Shown here: positions 52,555-61,597 of the stretch, piece after piece
How positions within the stretch are numbered: position 1 is the first letter of the stretch
How the letters are laid out: the number at the start of each line of letters is the position of its first letter
Origin: CAVONV01 sp963697355
GTDB lineage: Bacteria; Acidobacteriota; Vicinamibacteria; Marinacidobacterales; DATDRI01
Direction: 5' to 3'
Assembly: GCA_963697355.1 (NCBI GenBank)
Contig: CAVONV010000004.1
Location: 434,001 to 498,000, forward strand
DNA length: 64,000 nt
Notes under the pieces: generated by a model
The model's database searches: none
The model's input: only the letters and a program-made list of their open reading frames with translations
Told to the model about the DNA's origin: nothing
Position numbers and translations under genes: made by a program

Positions 52555-53364
52555 TCAATTCTCAATCCAGCCCCTTCGTTGGTAGACCCAATAGCCCAGC
52601 AGCTCGTGTGCTAGATGGGGAAAAGCGCGAATCCGATCTCCCGGTCCGGTGAGCCTCTCCAGATCGAAACGAGTTTCAACGGAGGGCGAGCAGATGACCT
52701 CGAGACCCGCCGTCTCGAATGTCGCGGCCGCTCGACGCGCATGGGACGGCGCCGTGACGAGGAGCACTCGTTTCCAACCCTTCCTGTGAAACAAAGCGCT
52801 CAAGGCGACCGCTTCATCAAATGTATTGTACGTAGGTCCCACCGTGAGCACTTCATGGTCCAGTCCAACGTTTTTCATCAGCGCAAGGGCCGGTTTCGCG
52901 TAGGAAGGGGTCGGTGGTCGTAGTTCGGGCAGGATAATCCGCGGCGCCAGGCCTTGCCCGAGAAGCTCCAGGCCGTGTACGACTCGGCTCATGGCTTCGG
53001 TTGTCAGCTCGCCGTCGGTCTGGATACCGGATCCCAAAACGTAGACCGTGTCGGCCGGCTTGAGTGGATCGCGGCGGACGAGATCGCGGGCGAGCCGCGA
53101 ACAGAGGGGAGTGAACGCAACCATCAGCCAGAGAAGTGCCAGACTGGTCGCAGCCAAACCGATGAGTGACCTCAAGCGGGTCATCCACATCGTGGTACCC
53201 AATAACGTGATGATCACCACCCACGGTACAGGATCTTCCCAGTATGAAACCAAGAGAAAAGGACGGAGGTCCCTCACGAGAAAACCCATGAGTCCTCCAA
53301 TGGTCAATCCTACGCCTATGTCGCGGAACCGGGACTGGTCGCCGGGCTGATTGCGTCTTTTCAA
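52555..53364 (-). CDS. YdcF/ElyC-type DUF218 membrane protein
   Basis: 269 residues. Three N-terminal hydrophobic segments (to about residue 95) are followed by the DUF218 domain: DTVYVLGSGIQTDGELTTEA, LMKNVGLDHEVLTVGPTYNT with EAVALSALF, and RVLLVTAPSHARRAAATFE, the conserved SxxH-type region. ElyC/SanA-like proteins act in envelope biogenesis; the chemistry is undefined. The start is TTG at 53364, three bases after GAGGTGG. Convergent with the glycosyltransferase by 7 nt. Confidence 0.83.
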   Translation of the reverse strand: MKRRNQPGDQSRFRDIGVGLTIGGLMGFLVRDLRPFLLVSYWEDPVPWVVIITLLGTTMWMTRLRSLIGLAATSLALLWLMVAFTPLCSRLARDLVRRDPLKPADTVYVLGSGIQTDGELTTEAMSRVVHGLELLGQGLAPRIILPELRPPTPSYAKPALALMKNVGLDHEVLTVGPTYNTFDEAVALSALFHRKGWKRVLLVTAPSHARRAAATFETAGLEVICSPSVETRFDLERLTGPGDRIRAFPHLAHELLGYWVYQRRGWIEN

Positions 53365-53374
53365 TTACCACCTC

Positions 53375-54553
53375 TTAGCTGTTGAGTCTCTCTTCGACAT
53401 GACCGATTAGACGGCGGATACCTTCAAAGAAAATCGAAGACTCGGTCAAGAGACTCAGCACCAAGCAAGCCTCCCTAGAAAAATCGAAAAGGTAGCCGGG
53501 GTGTACATAAACGTTGTGGTCTCGAAATAGCTCTATTGACCACTGCTCGGAGCTACAGATGGCAGGCAAGCGCAATACTGCGTACCAACCACCTTCAACA
53601 TTCAATAGGTCAATGGGTGAACCTTCGACGGCCTTTTGCACGAAACCGTGGTTCGAGGCGATTCGAGCATTGATGGTGTTCTGTATCTGTTTTGACAAAG
53701 CGAGGAAGTCTGGAAGGGCCTGCTGTACGGGAGCACCCACGGAGAGAAAAACATCGCTGATGTGCTCGAGTCTCAGGTTGGCCTCTTTCTTGAGGTCATC
53801 GGGGCCCCCCATCCAGATCCAAGACAGTTTCATCTGCGGCAGTCCGGCGATTTTGGACAGGCCGTTCAGAACGAATGTGTGGCTCTCTTGTTCGCCGGCG
53901 AATGAGTCCGCACGATCGGCGGTAGCGTCTAGCGGGTAGTCGAAGAAGACCTCGTCAACGATGAGAGCAAGATTATGCCGGCGGCATGTCTCAACGAGAT
54001 GTCCTCGCTCATCGCGCTTCAGATACGACCCGGTGGGATTTCCTGGGTGGACCACCAGAACCGCTCGAGTGTTGGGGCTGAGGGCTTCTTCGAGTGAAGC
54101 CCTGTCCAGCGTCCAGATGCCGTCATAGAATAGAGGGTAAGAGGCACTCTCCAAGGATTCGAGCCTTGCAAGGTAGTCGAGTAACGGATAGCTCGGCCGG
54201 GGAATGAGAACGCGATCGCCTGGGTCCATCAACAGCTTGAACAGATATGAATAGGCCTCGCTCGTACTTGCAGTGAGAAGTAGGTTTTCCGGCAAGACCG
54301 TTCTGCCGCGCTCCGAGTAGTACTGTGCCACGCTCTCTCGTGCTCGTTCGAGGCCGTGTGGCACCGGATCGTACCGTAGAACGCCTCGGTTCCTGAGTCC
54401 GGCCAAGATTTCCTCTTCGGGATAGTCGAGGCCCGCTCTCGTGGGGTTGGATTCGGTCAAGTCTAGGACGTCTTCCGTGAACTTCTGTTTTTCTTCGAGA
54501 AGACGCGCTAGCGGATTGGGACTGAATCCCCAGTTTGTCCGAGTCGAGAACAT
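53375..54553 (-). CDS. Class I/II PLP-dependent aminotransferase
   Basis: 392 residues. AspAT-fold landmarks: LTESNPTRAGLDYPEEEI, TASTSEAYSYLFKLLMDPGD (phosphate-cup residues), VLVVHPGNPTGSYLKRDE, and the PLP lysine in NGLSKIAGLPQMKLSW. The last residues may be shifted relative to better-known subfamilies, so the substrate cannot be named. It starts ATG at 54553. The neighbouring YdcF-like gene is 10 nt downstream on the same strand, suggesting a small operon. Confidence 0.88.
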   Translation of the reverse strand: MFSTRTNWGFSPNPLARLLEEKQKFTEDVLDLTESNPTRAGLDYPEEEILAGLRNRGVLRYDPVPHGLERARESVAQYYSERGRTVLPENLLLTASTSEAYSYLFKLLMDPGDRVLIPRPSYPLLDYLARLESLESASYPLFYDGIWTLDRASLEEALSPNTRAVLVVHPGNPTGSYLKRDERGHLVETCRRHNLALIVDEVFFDYPLDATADRADSFAGEQESHTFVLNGLSKIAGLPQMKLSWIWMGGPDDLKKEANLRLEHISDVFLSVGAPVQQALPDFLALSKQIQNTINARIASNHGFVQKAVEGSPIDLLNVEGGWYAVLRLPAICSSEQWSIELFRDHNVYVHPGYLFDFSREACLVLSLLTESSIFFEGIRRLIGHVEERLNS

Positions 54554-54586
54554 CCCTAGAGAATATTGTATTTTGCTCTGTGCATG

Positions 54587-55234
54587 CTATGGCGTGTTTG
54601 GCCCGTAATCTCGAACTTCCGTCCGCATGATGGTAAAGGGCTTCTTGGGCGGCTGGGAAACCAACCTTCCAGCGTAAATCACGTGGGCGACCTGAGCTCC
54701 ACTTTCATTCAAACGTGCTGCACAGGCTTGAATCATTCCGGTGCCGGTGGTCAAGTAGCCGACCAAGACGACAGGTACCTTCCAATCCCTTTTTTCGATC
54801 AGAAATATTCTGTCATAGAGCTCACGCGCAGAAGGCGATTGACCCACGGGGAGTTTTTCCTTCCAACGCAGCACATCGGCGGTGTCCACGGCTCCTTGAA
54901 TCTTCGTCAAAATAGCCATGGTCATCAAATGTGTCCATGGGCCCGTGCTCGACTCTACCGTTACATTGGGGCCAGGAATGGGGACGAAACACAAAGGAGG
55001 CTTGATGGTTTGGCGTTGGAGATATGCGGCGACGTTTTCGCCAAACCAGTCGATGGCGTCGTCGCGATTCGAATTATCGAGACGGCGGCGCTCGCCGTTG
55101 ACGGGTACCTGAGCCTCTCCCTTGATTCTATGACCTTTGATGGCCGCCAAGAAGCGATAGGCATGGAGAGATTCAGAGTTGTAGCTCGACGGAGAAGTAG
55201 TGCTTGTGCAAAACCAAACAACGCTTAGCGGCAC
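54587..55234 (-). CDS. Phosphoribosyltransferase-like protein with degenerate PRPP loop
   Basis: 215 residues. The second half shows a PRTase-like core: PPLCFVPIPGPNVTVESSTG, then VVLVGYLTTGTGMIQACAAR followed by GAQVAHVIYAGR. In active type I PRTases the loop reads (V/I)(V/L)(V/L)DDVxTTGxT; here the two acidic residues are Gly-Tyr, while TTG is kept. So it may bind a nucleotide ligand without catalysis, or have altered chemistry. The start (GTG at 55234) is uncertain. The neighbours on this strand are both aminotransferases. Confidence 0.45.
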   Translation of the reverse strand: MPLSVVWFCTSTTSPSSYNSESLHAYRFLAAIKGHRIKGEAQVPVNGERRRLDNSNRDDAIDWFGENVAAYLQRQTIKPPLCFVPIPGPNVTVESSTGPWTHLMTMAILTKIQGAVDTADVLRWKEKLPVGQSPSARELYDRIFLIEKRDWKVPVVLVGYLTTGTGMIQACAARLNESGAQVAHVIYAGRLVSQPPKKPFTIMRTEVRDYGPNTP

Positions 55235-55555
55235 TTGGATAACTCCTTGTCACAAAGAAAGCAGCTATTCAACTACGCGTGTTGGGGTTTGGTTGGGAGG
55301 TTCTATTAACAGTTGTGACTGTATTTATACTACTAACTCTCACCCTGTGTCAATACGCGGGTCTGCGCCCGATTTCGACAACGGGAGCCTGTTTGGATGA
55401 CAAACCGCGTGTGTCAACGGCTTGTTTGTTTACAGTGCCTCAGCGAGCTCCGGAAGGTCCTCGCATGCCTTTTTCCAGAAACGCAAGTGATTTCGGGGAC
55501 AGCCCCCAAGGATCTGTTCCGATCGATGGATCTTTGGGCACTGTCCCCGAACTGC
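55235..55555. repeat. Spacer with long imperfect REP-like hairpin
   Basis: About 320 bases without a gene. Positions 55492-55514 (starting TTCGGGGACAG) and 55529-55551 (ending CTGTCCCCGAA) form a 23-bp stem with three mismatches and a 14-nt loop. The GGGGACAG/CTGTCCCC ends resemble those of the element at 26575-26643. Confidence 0.6.
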
Positions 55556-56742
55556 TTACAGGCTCTTCGCGAACCTCGCGATCCGTTCCAGGCCTTTCTC
55601 GATCTGCTCATTGGAGCAGGCGTAGCTCAATCGCACGAACTCGTCCGCGCCGAACGCCGCGCCCGGTACGACCACTACGGCTTCCTTTTCCAAAAGAGCG
55701 TCACTGAAGGTGAGAGAGTCTTTGATCCCGCCTTTGTAAAGTGCCGAAACTTTCGGGAAGCAATAGAACGTACCGTGAGGCATGGTGCAATCGATACCGT
55801 CGATAGCATTCAGTCCGTCGACCATCAGGCGACGTCGCTGGTCGAAGGCTTCCCGCATCTTGTAGACTTCGCCGAGCCCGCCTTCGAGGGCCGCGATGGC
55901 GGCAAATTGGCTCACTGTGGCCGGCCCGGACGTGTAGTGTGACTGGAAAGTGTTCATTGCCTTGATGATATCTTTGGGTCCTCCCGCGTAACCGATGCGC
56001 CAACCCGTCATGGCGTAGGCCTTGGATGCACCATTGATAGTGACGGTACGGTTGTACGCGTCTTCACTGAATGTCGCCGGCGAGATATGCTTCTTACCGT
56101 CGTAGACGAGATGCTCGTAAATCTCGTCGCTGATGACGGCGATGTTACTGCCCTTGAGAACCTCGTAGATCGCCTCGAACTGCTCCTGGTTGAAGATACC
56201 GCCTGTGGGATTGCAGGGTGAGTTCAAAATGAGAACGCGCGTTTTGTCCGTCATGGCGGAGCGGATTTGATCCGGAGTCGGGGCGAAGTTCTCGTTGGCA
56301 CTGCAGTCGATGATCACTGGGATCGCCCCCACGGAACGAGCCATTTCCGGGTAGCTTAGCCAATAGGGCGAGGGGATGAGTACCTCGGATCCGGGGTCCG
56401 TCAAGACGAAAATGGCCTGGGCACACAGCTGTTTGGCTCCACCCGCCACCGTGACCTGCGAGATATCGTAGTCGAGCCCGTTCTCTCGTTTGAACTTGGC
56501 CGCCACTACCTTCTTGAGCTCGGGCATACCGGAAGCCGGTGTGTATTTGCAGACCTTACCTCCCGCCGCCAAAGCCTCGCGAGCAGCTTCTCGGATGTAC
56601 GAGGGGGTGTCGAAATCGGGCTCGCCTGCGGTGAAGCCGCAAACATCTTTCCCTTCGGCGCGCATTTCGTTGGCTTTTGCTGTGAGTGCCAGCGTCACCG
56701 ATGGCGTCATGCTCGAACGTCTTTGGAAATCTGGGTGCTCAT
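55556..56742 (-). CDS. Aspartate aminotransferase (class Ib), probable one-base deletion at the start
   Basis: A class I aminotransferase of the thermophile/Rhizobium AspAT group: KANEMRAEGKDVCGFTAGEP, SGMPELKKVVAAKFKREN, ILNSPCNPTGGIFNQEQ, the PLP lysine in NGASKAYAMTGWRIGYAG, and RLSYACSNEQIEKGLERI. The frame from the ATG at 56710 lacks the N-terminal residues. The ATG at 56742 has a perfect AAGGAG ribosome site and encodes MSTQISKDVRA, which matches the family N-terminus but is out of frame by one base with the rest. Reading with one added base gives a ~395-residue protein. I count this as a functional gene with a likely sequence error or recent deletion. Confidence 0.8.
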
Positions 56743-56817
56743 TGGTTTCTCCTTAATGTTGTGTCTGGTGCCGGCTCCGAAGAATGACACGGTGTTACGG
56801 CCGGATCAACCAGTCCG

Positions 56818-58122
56818 TCACGCCGTTTTTGGAAGCCCATTCTTGGCGACTTTCTCCATGACTTCACAGAAGTAGTCGAGCTCTTCGAGCAGTGTGTACA
56901 GATTGGGCGTGACTCTGAGTCCTTGGAACTCGTCGTGCATGATGGGAGCCGTGATGATGCGGTGCTCGTCCCACAGATACTCCGCCAACTTGCGTGTGTC
57001 GACTCCGACGATCTCCACGGTTGCGATGGCACAGCTCATTGCCGGATCGAGGGAGGTGTGGAGACGGATTTTGTCGTCTTCCATGAGCCGCTTCGCCCAG
57101 TAGTTCTTGAGATAACGGAGTCGAGCTTCCTTCCGTTTCGAACCGATGGCGTTATGGAAAGCAATGGCCTCGCCGATCGCGAGGAAGTTCGCCGCCGGAT
57201 GGGTTCCGATCTCCTCGAACTTCCGGATATCGTTGTCCTGTTCCTCCCGAGCGGCCATGAGCGGCCACACCTTCTTGATCTTGTCCCTCCGCACGTAGAG
57301 CATCCCGGTGCCCTTAGGAGCAAAGAGCCACTTGTGGAGACTGGTGCCGAAGTAATCACAATCGATATCCGGGTGTTTGAAGTCAAATTGGACGAAGGAG
57401 TGAGCCCCGTCCACGACGACCTCGATGCCGTGCTCACGTGCCAGTTCGCAGATGGCCTTGACGGGAAAGATCTGGCCGGTAATGTTGACCTGATGGCACA
57501 TCAAAATCATTTTCGTCTTGGACGTGATAGCCGTGCGGAATCCGTCGACCAGCTGTTCCATGTTGTCCGGCGGCGTGGGTACCGGAACCATCTTGATGTC
57601 GATGCCCTCGCGTCGGCGTCTTTGATCGAGAGTGGTCTTCATCCGGCCGTAGTCGTGGGTCGTGGTCAAGACCTCGTCTCCCGATTTGAGGTCGAGGCCA
57701 AAGAGGAGAGTCTCCATAGCTTCCGATGTGTTCCGAACGATGGCAATCTCTTCGGCATCACAACCGAAGAGCCGTGCCAACCCTGTGCGAACCGTTTCCT
57801 TGCGAGGTTCGAGCACTCTCCACATCGTGTAAACCGGCGACTGTTCCGACTCCCAGATGTAGTGCACCAGGGCTTCCGTGACGACCCGAGGCGAGGGGCA
57901 GACGCCGCCGTTGTTGAGGTTGATGAGACTCCGGCTGATCGAAAACGCGTTCTGTACATCCTTCCAATAAAACTCATCCTGCGCGACATCCTCCGGACTA
58001 AGGGTTGCAACGCGGCGGGTCTGCGCTTCGACGCGCCTCAATGTTTCCGGCCCGAACAGCGTCGTAACGGTCGCTAGGCCCATACCTCGGCCCAAGGATT
58101 CTAGAAAGTTCCGTCTCTCCAT
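56818..58122 (-). CDS. Exported class V aminotransferase-like enzyme (isopenicillin N epimerase-like)
   Basis: 434 residues from the ATG at 58122 preceded by AAGGAGG. The N-terminus MERRNFLESLGRGMGLATV has a twin-arginine-like RRxFL motif followed by a hydrophobic stretch, so Tat export is suggested. The rest is the class V aminotransferase fold: SRSLINLNNGGVCPSP, VRNTSEAMETLLFGLDL, VVVDGAHSFVQFDF and the PLP lysine in GTSLHKWLFAPKGTG. Relatives include isopenicillin N epimerase and cysteine desulfurase-like proteins. The substrate is unknown. It lies just upstream of the AspAT on the same strand. Confidence 0.85.
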   Translation of the reverse strand: MERRNFLESLGRGMGLATVTTLFGPETLRRVEAQTRRVATLSPEDVAQDEFYWKDVQNAFSISRSLINLNNGGVCPSPRVVTEALVHYIWESEQSPVYTMWRVLEPRKETVRTGLARLFGCDAEEIAIVRNTSEAMETLLFGLDLKSGDEVLTTTHDYGRMKTTLDQRRRREGIDIKMVPVPTPPDNMEQLVDGFRTAITSKTKMILMCHQVNITGQIFPVKAICELAREHGIEVVVDGAHSFVQFDFKHPDIDCDYFGTSLHKWLFAPKGTGMLYVRRDKIKKVWPLMAAREEQDNDIRKFEEIGTHPAANFLAIGEAIAFHNAIGSKRKEARLRYLKNYWAKRLMEDDKIRLHTSLDPAMSCAIATVEIVGVDTRKLAEYLWDEHRIITAPIMHDEFQGLRVTPNLYTLLEELDYFCEVMEKVAKNGLPKTA

Positions 58123-58261
58123 GATTCCCTCCTTACCTGTTTTCGGACATACATGGAATGGGAAAAACATCAGGTATCGAAATGGACGGCAGCATTGTAT
58201 GACAGTAACGAGCTTTGGCTCCACCTTGGGTTGAGGGGTCGGCCAGGAGTACTATGGATGT

Positions 58262-58822
58262 ATGAGTCAGCTCGTCCTGGTCAAGCACTCGCTCCCTCGG
58301 ATCGAGCCCGGAAAACCAGCATCCGAATGGACCTTGTCTGGAGCAGGCCGTAAGCGTTGCTTTGAGCTTGCGGAACGATTGACGCCCTACATGCCGCAGC
58401 ATGTCATTAGCAGCACAGAACCGAAAGCCCGGCAAACTGCTGCTATTCTTTCTCAACGTCTTGGGCCTCGATATCAAGTGATCGAAGGACTGCACGAGCA
58501 TGAACGCCGAGGTGTGCCGATTGTGTCGCCGGAGGAGTATCGAGCTGCTGCGGCGTCTTTGTTCCAGAATCCCGAGGACCTCGTCTTTGGAGAGGAGACA
58601 GCCCTTCAAGCGGGAGAGAGATTCAGCCTGGCCATGAATCCTGTGCTGGAAGCATCCAACGGCACGACGGTCATCGTCTCCCATGGAACCGTCATTAGTC
58701 TGTTTGTTGCCAAGCACAACCGACTGGATCCTTCTGAACTTTGGAAACAACTAGGTCTTCCGTCGTACCTCGTGTTGTCCCGTCCTGATCTCCAACTCCT
58801 CGAAGTGGTGACAGAGGTATAG
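58262..58822 (+). CDS. Histidine phosphatase superfamily protein
   Basis: 186 residues. The branch-1 phosphatase core is visible: LVLVKHSLP in place of the usual LVRHG motif (Arg to Lys), TLSGAGRKRCFELAERL, ISSTEPKARQTAAIL (second catalytic Arg), a Glu-rich LHEHER region and VIVSHGTVISLFVA (second catalytic His). Activity seems possible because the nucleophilic His is kept. The substrate is unknown. The ATG at 58262 lacks a clear ribosome site. Divergent from the class V aminotransferase. Confidence 0.75.
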   Translation: MSQLVLVKHSLPRIEPGKPASEWTLSGAGRKRCFELAERLTPYMPQHVISSTEPKARQTAAILSQRLGPRYQVIEGLHEHERRGVPIVSPEEYRAAAASLFQNPEDLVFGEETALQAGERFSLAMNPVLEASNGTTVIVSHGTVISLFVAKHNRLDPSELWKQLGLPSYLVLSRPDLQLLEVVTEV

Positions 58823-58847
58823 TCTGTCCGAACCTTCTTGATGTGAT

Positions 58848-58875
58848 GCTCGAGTCGTACTCGAGAGCTCGAGTC
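58848..58875. repeat. CTCGAGT microrepeat
   Basis: CTCGAGT occurs twice, with ACTCGAGAG between, directly downstream of the M50/HlyD gene end. The word is shared with 20684-20719, which also lies after the 3' end of a minus-strand gene. Possible termination role; unproven. Confidence 0.35.
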
Positions 58876-58885
58876 CTTCTTCCTA

Positions 58886-61399
58886 CTACAACCAGAACTC
58901 AGTACGGATGAAGCGGACGATGTCTCGCAACAAAACGTGCGAGATGACGGTCATGCCGGAGTAGATTTTTGCGACTCCCGTCATACCCGGTTTGAGAGAG
59001 TGGTCCTGGTTGTCGAGAGTGGCGCGAACCAGGATGGTGGAGATCTGGCCGGTGACGTGGGCTACGGGGGCGATTTCTACCACCTCGGCTTCGAAACTTC
59101 GATGTGGGTAGCCGCGGACCTTGAATTTCACCGGGGAGCCCATCTCGACGATGTCCATCTCTTTTTCCGGGACGGGCATCTCCACGACTACGTTGTCGTC
59201 GTTGACGATCTCGCAGACGACGTCACCTTCCTCCAGAAACTCGCCGAGTTTCTCCTGAAATCGATAGGTCGTCAGTGTCCCGGTTATGAGAGCCGTGACA
59301 CGTGAACGAGACAGTAGATCGTCGAGGCGGCCGAGCTCGGCTTCGAGTCTTTGAATGACCGCTTGTTGCGCATCAGCATCGCGCAGATGAAGACGTTCCA
59401 TTTCTTCGTTGCGACTCGTGCGGCTTCCCTTGCGAGTCAACTGGACTTGGGCTTCTTGGCGCCGGCTTTCACTCTCCGCTTCCCTGAGAGCGCTTTGGGC
59501 TTCATCGAATTTTTCCCGGGCCATGAGCCCAGCCGACCAGAGCTGTTGCACCCGCTCGAACTCGAGCTTGGCCAATCGTTCTCGGGCACGTGCCGTTTCG
59601 AGTCCCCGTTCTTGGACCCGGATCTCTTCCTGCCATGTGGGATTGAGTTTTCCCAGAAGCCGGAGCTCCTCCTTGGATTTTGTCAACTCGGCTTCTTGGG
59701 TTTGTTTTTCTAGGAGTAAGGCTGTCGTGTCGTACTCGAGGAGCAAAGCTCCTTCGAGAACCCGGTCACCTTCCTGGAAATAGATTTGGTCGATCCGACC
59801 GTTGGCTGGAGCCCGCATCGTGACCCTGGCTTGGGGAAGGATAGTGAGCTCGCTCCGAACACGAAGCGGCCATGGGAAGAACGCGATTACAAGAATGACT
59901 ACCGACCAGATTAGGACCGCCCGAGGTCGACGGTTTTTTTTGCCGAGATCCTCCCATTTGTCCTTCCCGACGTCTCTTGCACTCGAGACAGCCGAAGCCG
60001 CCGGTTTATGTAGGAGTCCCAGCATGGCGATGGCGTACACGCTCAGGCCCTTGGCCCCGAATTGCTCGAAGACCCAGCCGCCGGACCACAAAAGGAGGTA
60101 GCCCAAGAGACACGCCGTATAGACGAGAGCCGCGGCACCAAACAAGGTCACGAATCGGTCACCTCTCATCGAAAGGATATGCCGGCTAACCAGCTCCTCG
60201 CGCGGCCGCCCCTCATCGAGTCCCAGCAACTTCCTGCGCATGAATCGACCCACTCCCGAAAGCGCTTCTTTTCTCAGGTTCGTGACTCCCAGATAGTCCG
60301 CGAGCATGTAATATCCGTCTAATTTAATGAGTGGGTTGAAATTGAACAGTGATTTGATACCACAAACGGCGATCACAATAAAGAATACCCGAGACATAAA
60401 AGCCTCTGGAGCCGTTACTCGCCAGGCTAGGACCGCGAGCGCCCAGATGAAGAGCTCAAAAAATCCCCCCGCAAACGTCACCCAGATTCTCTGTCGCTTT
60501 TCCTTTAACACGTAGGTATCGCTGATGTTGCAGTAGAAGCAGGGCACGAAATACATGAGAAGGAAGCCCATGTCCTGAACCTTCCCCCCAAAGTGCCGAC
60601 AGGTCACTCCATGGGCCAGCTCGTGGAAGAGCGTAACTGCAGACACTGCTAAACCTATAAGGAGCAGTCCCTCGAGACTGGCAATCCGTCCCAGTCCGAA
60701 AACCAGGCTTTCGTGGTTGACCAAGGAGACCACCAGCGCAGAGAGAATCGTGAGCGTCATCAACGACACGAAGGCCGGAGTCAGCATCCATCTGACCCAC
60801 GGGTACAGCCATTCGAGAAACCGTTCTGGCTGAACCAATGGGAATTTGAGAAAGAGGATCTTCGACAGCCTGCTTCTTTGTCGCCCCATTGATGCAGTTC
60901 TACGAAGCTCCTGCCCGGATCGCTCTAAAAGGCCAAGATCTACGAATTTTTGGGCGAATTTGATCAGGACCTCCGGTCCCACCAGGACGTTTCGTTCCTC
61001 CGACGCCCGACGACGGATCTCGTCAAAAGGGGTCTTCCCATCGAATTGAGTGACGAGGAAGTGCTCGAGTGGCTTTACTCGGAAAAACCGGTGGCTCACG
61101 GGATCTTTGATGACGAAAAATACGATTCCCTCCTCCGCGATCTCCTCGATCACCAAATCCGATCTGAGAGAGAACTCGACCCCTGAGACCGATGGGACGA
61201 CGGGGGGAGAGGGAGGAGGACTAAATGCTTCCGTCTCAGGTCCAGTGGCGCGGACATGGGGCGGGTTCGGCCGGCGGACCCGAAACGTAAAACCGCAGCT
61301 CGGGCAGCGAATGCCTACTTGTTGCCGCTGTGAAGCCAGCGAAACCTTGTGCGCGCAACGTTTGCAGCTTACAGTAACTTTATCGGTACCTGACGACAC
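58886..61399 (-). CDS. M50 metalloprotease / HlyD-type membrane-fusion protein with zinc ribbon
   Basis: 837 residues from the GTG at 61399, preceded by GGAGGGAG. A zinc ribbon (Cys 12, 15, 32, 35) and a low-complexity Pro/Ser linker come first, then a PqqD-like region (about 75-160). The membrane M50 (site-2-protease-like) domain follows, with zinc motif HELAH at 259-263 and the distal NPLIKLDGYY with its metal Asp near 361. After the last helix comes an HlyD-type adaptor: biotinyl-lipoyl halves (RVTMRAPANGRIDQIYFQEG), a long coiled coil (about 565-680) and a beta-barrel (VVEMPVPEKEMDIVEMGSPV). Such fusions accompany peptide export or modification systems; no partner transporter is visible. 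Confidence 0.85.
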   Translation of the reverse strand: MSSGTDKVTVSCKRCAHKVSLASQRQQVGIRCPSCGFTFRVRRPNPPHVRATGPETEAFSPPPSPPVVPSVSGVEFSLRSDLVIEEIAEEGIVFFVIKDPVSHRFFRVKPLEHFLVTQFDGKTPFDEIRRRASEERNVLVGPEVLIKFAQKFVDLGLLERSGQELRRTASMGRQRSRLSKILFLKFPLVQPERFLEWLYPWVRWMLTPAFVSLMTLTILSALVVSLVNHESLVFGLGRIASLEGLLLIGLAVSAVTLFHELAHGVTCRHFGGKVQDMGFLLMYFVPCFYCNISDTYVLKEKRQRIWVTFAGGFFELFIWALAVLAWRVTAPEAFMSRVFFIVIAVCGIKSLFNFNPLIKLDGYYMLADYLGVTNLRKEALSGVGRFMRRKLLGLDEGRPREELVSRHILSMRGDRFVTLFGAAALVYTACLLGYLLLWSGGWVFEQFGAKGLSVYAIAMLGLLHKPAASAVSSARDVGKDKWEDLGKKNRRPRAVLIWSVVILVIAFFPWPLRVRSELTILPQARVTMRAPANGRIDQIYFQEGDRVLEGALLLEYDTTALLLEKQTQEAELTKSKEELRLLGKLNPTWQEEIRVQERGLETARARERLAKLEFERVQQLWSAGLMAREKFDEAQSALREAESESRRQEAQVQLTRKGSRTSRNEEMERLHLRDADAQQAVIQRLEAELGRLDDLLSRSRVTALITGTLTTYRFQEKLGEFLEEGDVVCEIVNDDNVVVEMPVPEKEMDIVEMGSPVKFKVRGYPHRSFEAEVVEIAPVAHVTGQISTILVRATLDNQDHSLKPGMTGVAKIYSGMTVISHVLLRDIVRFIRTEFWL

Positions 61400-61597
61400 C
61401 GTTCTCCCTCCGCCTGGTTGGGCTCGACGATCGGGATTGGTCTTGAAAGTGGTTATTCTAGGTGAAGATCGAGTGCCTCGCAAATTCAAACAGGAAACTG
61501 GTTGTGATATCTTGGTTTTGGGCCTGCTGTCTTCCGTCAAGAAGAAGCTCAAGGGAAAGTTGCACATTGGCGAAGTGAATTCATGAAACAAAGCTAG

